From Stomoxys calcitrans (lineage: Eukaryota; Arthropoda; Insecta; Diptera; Muscidae): DNA of 64,000 nt. Below are positions 11,519-23,500 of this stretch, piece after piece (position 1 is the first letter of the stretch; each line of letters begins with the position of its first letter). The translations under genes and the position numbers were made by a program. The stretch lies in contig NC_081555.1 in the NCBI RefSeq assembly GCF_963082655.1, forward strand, positions 31,481,266-31,545,265, written 5' to 3'. Under the pieces are notes generated by a model, which was given only the letters and a program-made list of their open reading frames with translations, did not search any database and was not told the DNA's origin.

Positions 11519-14500
11519 GTAAGTTGGAAGCAACAAAACAAAAAAGAAAACAGAATGTGCGTGTGTGTGTGTGTGTATGTGAGTGTGTTCAATAAATTAT
11601 TTCTTTTCAGAGTGACTTCAGTGGGCGAGTTGTTAATAACGATCACTTTCTATATTGGGGCGATGTGCACAAGAGCACCGACGAAGGCACTGAATACACC
11701 TTTCACATTATCGAACAGACCGAATTCATGGACGATTCCACATTCCAGCCCTTTAAGGTTGGCAAAATGGAGACCTACCTGAAGCGATGCACCACCACAA
11801 AAGTATTTTCGGCCGAAAAACTCATGTACATTTGCAAGAACCAATTGGGAATTGAGAAAGAGTACGAACAAAAGATATTGCCCGATGGCCGATTGGCCAT
11901 AGATGGCTTCATTGTGGTGTTTGATGTCAGCCCTGTGCCAAATCGAAATATTGAAAAACAGGTGGAATTTGTACAAAATGCAATTACTTTAATACTCAAA
12001 AATAAGAAGCCATTGGTTTTGGTGACCACCAAAAACGACGATTCCTGTGATCTGTACATAAGAGAGGCGGAGAAGATATGCCAGCGTAAGGATTACAAGG
12101 GCATGATACAGCTGGTGGAGACATCGGCCCATGAATCCATAAATACGGATTTGGCTTTTCTGCTGCTGGCTCAAATGATAGACAAAGTGAAAAACCGCAT
12201 AAAAATCATTCCATATCAAGAAGCTGCTAGGTCGCGCAAAGAATTGCTCGAAAGTCGTTCGGAGGCAGTGACGCGTCTTATAAGAAATCAAATAACCGAT
12301 TATCATGTCCTATGGACACACGGCTCAAAAATGCTTGCTCAATTCAGAGAATGGACAGAATTTTTGAATATTTTTGGCCACGATGCCGGGCAGAAGTTGT
12401 TTCGTCGTCACATGAAGAAGCTGCGTGACGACTATATGAATCAAAGGCTGCATCAGTATTTGGATAAATTTGCTCGTACACTCGAATACATGTTGCCAGA
12501 TGTGAATGCTCTCTCCACCAGCGATGATGATATTTGGGAATGTGCCAAGGGTTATATTAGAAACCATTTAGAGTTTGACCAATACTTTTTCGAATGTCCC
12601 CAGGCCACGTGGCAGGAGCTGGTGGACATGGATGAGACGGAAGATGAGGCGCGTATTCCTTTTGATGTTTTAGAGACTTCAGAGGCAGAGACAGTGTTTA
12701 GGAATTTTTTGAATTCTGTGCAACAGGACAAAAAGAAAATAGGGTAGGTGTTTGTTTTTTTTTTTTTTCATTTTCATTTTTAATTTAATTTCATTTAATT
12801 TTGTTTTCGTTTTCTTTGTGTCTAGCTGGAAACAACAATTCAAAATACTTTTGGAAGAGTCCGGCTTTGTTACTCCCGGCAAGCAGTTGTCTGAAGTTCG
12901 CGTACTCTTTATGGGTCGTGAATGTTTTGAGGCCTTGTCCGAGCATGACTGCCAGCAAATATATGACATACATCAGGATGAGATAATTGAGAAGAGTAAA
13001 CAAAATTTTATTGAGTTACTGCTGGAGCATGCCCAATTTTTCCAACAGTTCAAAAATGTGGATATTATAACCCAAGAAGATGTAAGACAAATAACAGATA
13101 TACTGCAAGATGATTCCAGGTAAGAAGGAGTTTGTGCCATTAATTTTCTGTGGCTTATTTGTTTTCTTTTTGTTTTTAGATACAAGATTATGGATCGCTT
13201 GGACCAGGAGAGACGTGTCATTTTATTCCAGCATTTAGGCTTTATGCACTGTCCCATACGTGACCATTGTCCATTTTACCACAGTTGTGTTGACAATTTC
13301 ATTGAAGAGATCTTGGCCGACAAGTCCGCCGGTAGCCATAAAACTCTGGGAAGTGGTGGCAGTGGCAGCTGGAAGTCCCAAGGTTCTGATAAAACTCTCA
13401 ACTTGCTCATTGTGGGTTCTGAGCACTTGGCCAGTGATCTACTTAATGACATTCGCATGTGCACCGGCTCCAAAGGCGAATATATATATGAGAATCAAAC
13501 ATATTATCTTAACTACCGCATAGCGAATGGAGATATGGAAGCCTTTAAAGCTATTGATGTCTATTCAAGCGGTAACCAAAGCAATAACAAAAGTTACCAC
13601 AATTTTCCCTTAATCCATGTTTTTTGTTTTGTTTCTCTCTGTTTAGGTTTGATTTGTGTCTACTCAAATCTGCAGTCTTTTGAAACTCTTAAGGACAATC
13701 TCGAACGAACACTGCTTTGCAATTTGGAATTAGAGGATAAGTTTGAAAATCTTCCAATAGTATTAGTCTATCAACCACAAGATCTAAAGGAGAACGAAGT
13801 TGAGTATCTGAGAAATGAGGGTTTGCGTTTGGCCGAAATGTTGCATTGCGATTTCATTGATCACCAGCAAAGCCATCAGAAATATGTCTATGAAATTTTG
13901 AATATAGTCATTGATTCTTTGCGAGTTTCCGAAATGAAGACCTTGGAAACTTTTCCACCCAATCAAACGGATTTGCGTATTTTAGTGTGCATGTTTTGTG
14001 GCGATCAATATGACATAGAAAATCTGGTAAATCCCCTTATAGATGAATCCACATTTTGCAAAGCAATGGAACATTCCGTAGTTGTGGACGTCTTCATAGG
14101 TGATTCCAAGAAACGTGTGGAATTTATATTGTCATCATACCATGGCATAAATCAATATCGTGATGAATTGATACATGGTTTTATATTTGTGTACTCCACC
14201 AAAAGGCGCTCTTCCTTGGCTAATCTTAGGTGAGTAAAGATTATAGTAATAACGAGTAAAGAGTATATATTGGGTTGCCCAAAAAGTAATTGCGGATTTT
14301 TTTATAAGAAAGTAAATGTATTTTTAATAAAACTTAGAATGAACTTTAATCAAATATACTTTTTTTACACTTTTTTTCTAAAGCAAGCTAAAAGTAACAG
14401 CTGATAACTGACAGAAGAAAGAATGCAATTACAGAGTCACAAGTCGTTGAAAAAATTTGTCAACGCCGACTATATTACTACTATATTACCGACAATTACT

Positions 14501-17500
14501 TTTTGGGCAACCCAATATGTAGTTTAATACAGCCATGGAAAATAAATCTGATCGTCAGCAACTCAACCTAAGTTGGCTTGCAATTAACAATCGACCCATT
14601 ATTTCTTCAGATTATGACAACTTTTTTTTTGTTTTTCTCTCTGTTTTACAGTGTCTTGGTATCGCAAAATGCCAATATACCTTTGCAGATTATAGCGATT
14701 ACCGAAAGTGGAGGAGCTAATGCATTTTTCAGCAGTGAACTGTGTCAATTTCTTATAACCGAAGGTAATTCTTTGGCAGATCGTTACAAAGCAAGCTTTA
14801 TGACATTCTCAGCGGATCAATATGTAAAATGTAAGCAACACACACATCCCGATTATGTCATTCCATCAAAGAAACCATGAAATGTCTAATGTTCTTGCTA
14901 TTCCCTATGTTTTACAGTTGCTTTCTATAGTCCATTTTTGAAAAATGCTTGGGATAACAAATATGATGTAGAAAATCTACACGTCGAAGAGTCAATTACA
15001 TTGGATTCAGGCGAGGGCACACTTGAGAACTCGGTTAAGTTGCCCAGACCACCACCGCGACATGAAAGCTATATGTTATCGAGTACCTTAGGTACGGATG
15101 GCTCCGGCAGCGAAAACTACGAAATGCTTCCTACACGTTCTCTAAACTCATTAAATGGTAATTCCTTTGAATTAAAAAATAATCATTAATATATGTGCTA
15201 TAAAAAATTTTCTCTTTTTTTATGTCTAGAAGAAAGAGACATATCTTTAGATGAAATCTACGAAGAAAGCAACGAAAAACCAAAAATGGTCCATCAGAGT
15301 AAGTGATAACTTTCTAACCATTTCATACGAATATCAAAAGTAGCTGTATCATTGTCCGCTATTATGTCCACTATGTATTTCTTATGCCATTTTCACTTAA
15401 GAGTAAACCTAACAAAACAAAACTTAACAAAATAACATTTTCATTTTGTCATATCGCCTAATTATTCGTTGAACATCATCATAACTTGATATATTAAATT
15501 CCCTTCCTATAATAACACCAATCTTGGCAAGCCCCATATAAGTGTGTATGACAAGTGCTTATTATTGTGGTAGACTTGTTATATCGGATTTCATGCAAGA
15601 AATGGCCAGGATTCATTCTGCTAGATTTTGTATTACAAATGATTTATGTTATATTTTTGATTCTTAATTATTTTTGCAACTGAATGTTCAATTATTAATG
15701 TCGTATGTTCGCTAGATAGGATCTTGGGCTCTCTAGATCTACAAAGATGGGTCAGCAGAGGGACAACCCAAAGAGGAGTATTGCATCACCTAAGTTTTCA
15801 GGACCAGGCCCGAAGGGCAACGAATGATAGATGGTCACAAAGAGGGGGCTGTGAGAATTCCAAAACTATGTGGCCTCATCTAGACTTGAAGAGGTCTACT
15901 GCTTTGCTGTCATTGGCTAGAACAGACGTCTCAGTCATTGTGTCCGTCCTGGCAGGTCACTGTCTAATCGGAAAACATGCTGACAGACTGAAGGTTGCCT
16001 GCAACGACTTTTACAGAAGCTGTAGAGACATCGAGGAAGAAGAGACCTCAATGAACACCATTTGTGTGTGTCTCTCGCACTAGCAGTTAGAAGGAGTTCC
16101 AATTTAGGTTCTGATTTCTTTGAGAAGCTGTATGATTTAGAGGATGTGAACATTCGCAAGTTATTGGGAACTAGAAGGCATCTTTCTTCTTCTGTTCCTG
16201 TGGTATCACAATGGACGAAAACGTCTAAGTGAGTGTGATGGCAGACTGCCACTAAAACCTAACCTAACCTTATCCACATATAGACCGACCGGGACATATT
16301 GAACACGAATGTCGTGGGGCCCACCACAACTCACTGTTGTTGTAGCAGTGTGTTGTACACTGAGGCGGTAGCCCTTGGCGATGCATCGGATTTCATCGGA
16401 TCAATCCGGTAAGTACATGCGGCTGCCATTGGGTTTGACAACTCACTGTCTCAAATATCAGGGAAATTGGATATTAAATGTGGCTTTAATGGTCCTTAGA
16501 CCTTGAATCGGCAGATCGGACTATATCATCTTTGAACATAACCTGCCTATGGACAAAAAAAAGGAATCTGTGCAAAATGTTAGCCTAATATCTCTATTTT
16601 TAAAGACTATAGAGTGAATTCCACAGACAGACGGTGGGACGCACATGGCTAGGTCGTTGTGTTCTATCTTTCGTCTGCTTGATTCTGTTGAATGTAAAGA
16701 TCCAGAAACTCTGCGACTAAGATGGAGTGCGTCCAGAGAAATCTGGGTCTGAGTCGAGTGGGTCTGGCTGGGCAGTTAAACAGGTGACGTGTGTCGTGTG
16801 ATCCCAGGTCACAATCTCGACATACATCTTACACGTCGGCATCAATCCTTGCTTTGTAGGAGTTGAGGCGGCTGCATTTGCCGCAACGTAATTTAGCCAG
16901 AACTGCTCTGTTTTGCCGGGGGAGGTTAATTTCTTCAGGTGCAATGGGAGGCGGTCGTTCTCCAAGGACTACATTCATCCGGGAGCTATTCACCACATCC
17001 GCTTCCGTGTCTGCATGAATGTTGTCTAGAATCGCTTGATATGCCGCATGATCTAGAGGTTCTCTCTTGTAACGCTGAACCTCACGCTCTAGAGCATGTA
17101 GATCTATCTTAAGGCTTCTGGGCGGTGGATACCAATCACAAGATGATGATTTGGATGGTCTATGCGATAACAGCATTAGACAGCATGAAGTTATATTTTC
17201 GCACTGGTAAAATTTTTGTCTCTTGATGAAAGTGATCCATATGAGATCGCAGTTCGAAGGGCGGCATTCTGACAGATCTGAATATTAGTCCACTGCGTGT
17301 CACAGAGCCGACGAGACTGGCGCTGCATAACTGAACACAGACCGGCCAATTGCTTTATACGTGGTTAACAATGCTGGAGGATAGGTAGAGTTTAAGCAGT
17401 GCCGGAGATATCAACCCTCCTTGGGGAAACCCCTGTTTTACTCTGCGATGCTGCGCTTTTTATGCCTAAGTTCCGCAAAAGACTGGCGACCACACAGATA

Positions 17501-20500
17501 ATTCGCAATCCAGCGTTTCAGGCCTGGCTGGAGGTACGTATTGGCGATGTCCTCAAATAGTTTGGCATGGCGAACCATGTCGAATGCCTTCGATAGGTTC
17601 CATGCCACGAGGTCCGTCCTATTACATGGCCTGGGCTGATTGAAGCCACAGCAAATGTGTGCGTTGATGGCATGCAAAACAGTTGTTGTGCTATGCAGTC
17701 TTCGAAATCCATGTTGATGCTCAGCGAATGGAAATTCTCTTACGAGGCTCTGGAGGAGTAATGCCTCAAGCGTCTTTGCTACTGGTGAGAGAAGGGAGAT
17801 CGGTCTGTACGACTCCCCCAAACTCGAATCCTTTCCAGGCTTCAGTAGCGGGATCACTCTGCCTATCTTCCAGACATCGGGAACTATAAGAGTGTTCAAA
17901 GACAGGTTGAGGACAGTTTTAAGGTATTCCACTCCAGGCAGATCCTGATTCTTCAGTATCAGTGTAGAGATTTTGTCAGAGCCCAACGCCTTGGATGATT
18001 TGGCGCCACGGATGACATTCGTAACTTCGCCAACGATAAATTGTGGTTGCTCGCAGACCACGGATGCAGTCATTCGTCGCATCCGTGGACATTCCCACCC
18101 CAATCGGGCCACACTTGGGGTATTCGACCGGCTGGTATAAAGCGAGCGGCTGCTGCGTTAATGATGTCTCGAAATTTCCTGTCGGCAACTAGCACATTCG
18201 AAGGAGGTGTCAGTTCACTGAAGCAGAGATTGGTGTACTCTCTAAGGCCGACCCAATCGGTCTTCTTGTGATTGATCAACGTCCGGCACTGAGAGGGTGG
18301 TCAGTCGTTGGTGGGAATTTTGGTTAGGTGGTCTGACCCCAAAGAAATGAGGCTTGTCAGGATACGTCACTCAGGAGATCAGGGTATGCAATGGAAATGT
18401 CTGGTGACCTGCTGCAACTCCTCGTAAAGCCAGTGGCGGTATCCTCATTCATAGCACAAAACGTGGAGCCTTCAATCTGGTCTGCCCAAGCTATACCCAG
18501 ATGGTCGTTACTTAGGGGAGAATGCCATGAAATGTGATGCGCATTAAAGTCTCCTAGAACCAGATGATTATGGCCAGACAGTAGCCCACTTATGCCGGGC
18601 TTGTAAGCTTGGCCATTAACTGCGGCGGTATGTACACATCGTATAGCTCTATATCCGCAGTACCGGACCTGACTGCTATCCCCAACCACTCCGTGTTGGG
18701 GTTACTGGCGCCAGGCGCAGGTGAGATGGGTCTTTACTGCACGGAATTGTATTCGGGAGATCGGTTAGGACCGTTGTGGAGCGTGTTGTAGGAAGTCAAA
18801 ACAAAATTCTAGAAGCAAAATTTCAGCCATATGTAGAGATGGGCGATGGGTAAATACCCAAAAGGTATTTACCCGGGTATTTATCCATTTATACCCAAAC
18901 CACCGTAGCGCAGAGGTTAGCATGTCCGCCTATGACGCTGAACGCCTGGGTTCGAATCCTGGCGAGACCATCAGACAAAATTTTCAACGGTGGTTTTCCC
19001 CTCCTAATGCTGGCAACATTTGTGAGGTACTATGCCATATAAAACTTGTCTGAAAAGAGGTGTCGCACTGCGGCACGCCGTTCGGACTCGGCTATAAAAA
19101 GGAGGCCCCTTATCATTGAGCTTAAAACTTGAATCGGACTGCACTCATTGATATGTGAGAAGTTTGCCCCTGTTCCTTAGTGGAATGTTCATGGGCAATA
19201 TTTCCACATACCCAAAAGAAATTTTTTGGTATAAAAATATTTTCCAAACCATTTTTGATGATTTCGTATTCTTTGTATATAAACCCGAGCTTCTAATCTC
19301 ATATAATCGGATTTAAGTTATATATAGCCGCTATATAGACCGACTTCCAGACTTAATGTCTTAAGGCAATAAATTGGTCATTTTTCATTCAATTTCGATG
19401 AAATTTGGCACAGTGATTTCTGATAAATCCCTACCCATTTCTGTGAAGTGTGGTTCAGATCGGACTATATTTGGATATAGCTGCCCTATAGACCGACCAC
19501 CCTATCTCCCAACATAGGGTATTGAGGCCACAAAAGATCGATTGATTACCCGAATTCGATGAAATTTGGCACATTGCGTTCTGGCAGACCCCTGTCAAAT
19601 GTGGTACAGATCGGATCATGTTCGGATATAGCTGCCATATATACCGATCTCCTGATATTGAGTAATGAGCCTATAAAAGGAGCATTTTTCATCCTATTTC
19701 AATGAAATTTGGCACAGCGAGTTATGGTACCCCTCTAAACCTTTTTGTTGAATATCACCCAGATCGGACCATATTTGGATATAGCTGCCATATAGACCGA
19801 TCTCCCGATATAGAGTATTGAGGCCATAAAATGAGCATTTTATATCCGATTTTGGTGAAATTTGAAACAGTGAGTTTCGATAGACCTCTTATCGAAATAA
19901 GGTGAAAAATGACGAATTTATTGCCTCAAGACTTTAAGTCTGAAGATCGGTCTATATAGCGGCGCCTATATAAAACTAAAATCTGACTTTATGAGATTAG
20001 AAGGTCAGGTTTATATACAAAGAATACGAAATCATTAAAAATTGTTTGGAACAGTTTTTTTATACTCAAGATATCTGCAAAATTAAAAATACCCAAGGTA
20101 TTTACCTGGTAGAAACCCATCTCTAGCAATATGGGATAAAAAAATGCGCCCTCTAGAGGCTCAAGAATTCAAATCAGGATATTGGTTTACTACATGGAAA
20201 CTATTCAAAACATGGACCGATTTAGCCCAACCAACCTACACTAATAAGAAGTATTTGTTTCAAAATTTCAAGCTCCCAGTTTTACTCTTTCGACAAACAG
20301 ACAGTCGGATGGAGGGACAGCCCTAAATCGACTCAGAATATCAAGAGGATTAGGAATATATACCTACTTTGTTGGGTCTCAGTTCAATATTTTGATGAGT
20401 TAAAAACTGAATGACGAAATTAGTATACCCTCTCCTATGGTGGAGGGTATAAAACAACATTTTACTAAAACAAATTTAATTTTGGATAAAAAATCCTTAA

Positions 20501-23500
20501 TACATAATACCAATTACGCCTGTAACTACAATACTTGTATTGTCTGAAATGCATATGATAAAACCTATACAAAGAAATTTATTGATTCCAATTCTTATGA
20601 AATGGTTGACAGTATTATCGTATTATTATATGTAAGTACTCTTATATAAGAATATATATATGTATGTATGTATATAAATTTAAATATATGAAAATGCATT
20701 TTGTCTTAAACCCTTCATCCAGAATGTTGGGTCCTTGCTTAAGAATCCTACAAGTTTATGTTTTAGTTGTGATACTTTTTTGAAATTGTTTTTTGTTTTT
20801 GTTTCTACTACACAATATCACCTGTAGCTTCTTAATATTCTAGATAGTATTCAGGCATTCCCTTATTTTAAGCAAACAAACAAATAGCAAACCAAAAACA
20901 AAAACAAAAAAAAGAATACGAAAACAAAAACCAAACTAATATGTAATTATCATAAAGGATTCCAGATATTTCCACCTCCAACAACTCCTCCAGAGCCAGC
21001 TCCTCCAGATCATCAGCTCATTACATGCTCATATAAGAGCCAATTTGTTTCAGCTTCCGAGTCTAGTTTGGAAGAAATAACATGTAATAAATCGTTTTCA
21101 TTCAACTGAAATAATTTTTAGCAAAATTTACCAATTATTTAATTTCTTTATATTTTTCATTCATTTCTTTTTTCACAAACAAATAATTTTCATAAGCAGC
21201 GGATGTAAGCGGGTCAAAGGATTCATTGGCTACCCATGATGCAGGTTACTAATTGTCATTTCTAGAAGTTTTTCATGCCATTCATTTTTTTGCGTTTATT
21301 TTCTTTCATCTTATGTTGAATCCAAACGCACGTTTTAAATTCCCCCCAAAAAACAAATTTTCATTTTGTTACAACTTTTTGTTTGTTTTTTGTACGCAAT
21401 GCACTTTCTTGATTAGCACTAGAAACTCCAAATTTTGCATACTGCAATGCTTTCAATACCATATTGCTTATAGAAAAAAGGAAAAATAAAATATCGACTA
21501 TTGATTCGTGTTAAATTGCGAATAACCCGGACTATGATTTAGCTTGAGGTACATTTTATTACTAGCTTGCAGAGCTGCCAAATGATGTCTTACACAGACC
21601 ATACTCGATAGCAATTGGTTTTCTTTATACACATGTACAAGTCTTATTTTATTTTATTGTAGTATCATACAGTGCAAATTACGTGTCATCTTCTGTTATC
21701 ACCTGATGTGGATAATAAAAACTAAGTATCTCTAACTTGCACCTAAATTCTATCCAGTACATCTGATTTGCCTGGGATAATATTGTAAAATCCAAATTTG
21801 TCCACGAGCATTTCATTAAGGAACAGGAGGCAAACTTTACACAGAACAGGGTAGAGTTTAACGCACAGGAGACGCAGTGCTGTTTCTTGTCACACAAGCG
21901 ATTCACTGACCCACTACAATCGTCGATATCTATCGACGGTATAGATATTGATGTTCTGGGCATGAAGATGCAACACGGTATAGATATTGAGCACTCAGAT
22001 GCTCTTGATGTTCTGGGCATAAAGATGCAATGTGATGTTCGTTGGCCAAAAAACGTATTCGAAGTGTTGAAAGAAGCCTTCAAGTGTTGGGGCTTTCTTA
22101 AGCGGCACAAGAAATATTTCACCTCTTCTGATCTTCTCAATATACTATACTACCTACATCAGGCCGAGGATGGAATATAACTCTCATATATATGGGCAGG
22201 AGCTCCAAAATCATCCTTGGAGCTACTTGACCGGTTTCAACGGAGAGCGATGGTGTTGATTGGGGACAGTAGGGTATTCAACGCTATTTCTTCTCTTGAA
22301 CATCGTCGAAATGTGGGTAGCGTTGTATTGCTCTATCGTTATTTTCATGGCATGTGTTCCAGGTATATTCGTCCTGACGTTAGGATGTTCAGCAGGAACT
22401 CACACCCGATTGGCCAGTCGACTGAACCATGCATTACCGAGAAAATGCATTTTTCGCCCGAACCATTCGTATGTGGAATCGACTTCCGGCTAATCTCTTT
22501 CCCACCGACATTGACGTTCAGAAATTTAAGAGGGATATCAAAAAAATACAACTCCCTCTTTCCCCCCTCCAACCCTTAACTTTCCTAATTGCCAACGCAA
22601 TGCACTGCATATACAGGGGACATCGCCTGCCTGTTGGTTACTTGAAAAAAAAAAAACAAGTAAGAGAGTGCTAAGTTTGGCCGGGCCGAATCTTATATAC
22701 CCTCCACCATGGATCGCATTTGTCGTGTTCTTTGCGCGGTATCTCTTTTTAGGCATACAAAGAATAATGAAAAAGAACTGTTATGCTTTTGGAACTATAT
22801 CAAGTTGTAGTCCGATTCGGACCATAAATGAATTGAATGCTGAACATTGTAGAAGTCATTGGGTAATATTTCAATTCATTCGGATAAGAATTGCGCCTTG
22901 GGCTCAAGAAGCAAAATCGGGAGATCGGTTTATATGGGAGCCGTATCAAGCTATAGATCGATTCAGACCATATTGAACACGTATGTTGAAGGTCATAGGA
23001 GAAGCCGTTGTACAAAATTTCTGCCAAATCGGATAAGAATTGCGCCCCCTAAAAGCTGAAGAAGTTAAGAAACCAGATCGGTTTATATGGCAGCTATATC
23101 AGGTTATGACCCGATTTGCGGCATACTTAGCACAGTTGTTGGAAGTCGTAGCAAAACAACTTGTGCAGAATTTCAGCCAAAGCGGACGAGAATTGCGCTC
23201 TCCAGCGGCTGAAGAAGTCAAGACCCCAGATCGGTTTATATGGCAGCTATACCAGGTTATGAACCGATTTCAACCAGACTTAGCACAGTTATTGGAAATG
23301 ATACCAAAACACCATGTGCAAAACTACAGCCAAATCGGATAACAATTGCGCCCCCTTAAAGCTGAAGAAGTTTAGATCCCAGATCGGTTTATATGGCAAC
23401 TATACCAGGTTATGAACCGATTTCAACCATACTTAGCACAGTTATTGGTAGTGATACCAAAACACCACGTCAAATCGGATAATAATTGCGCCCTCTAGAG

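Noticed and set aside
11062..12059. Antisense ORFs over p190 exons 1-2
   Set aside because: Shadows of the conserved sense coding sequence without splice or family support.
13572..13646. Treating exon 4-5 as one uninterrupted exon
   Set aside because: Good GT and pyrimidine-rich AG signals flank the segment and its translation does not resemble the family, so it is called an intron, with retention noted as a possibility.
17438..18112. Functional reverse transcriptase gene
   Set aside because: The catalytic YADD segment is deleted and flanking frames are broken; a dead LINE copy in a p190 intron.
18900..18970. Possible functional tRNA gene
   Set aside because: Good A and B boxes but no proper acceptor-stem pairing, and the sequence continues into a dispersed SINE body with target duplication.
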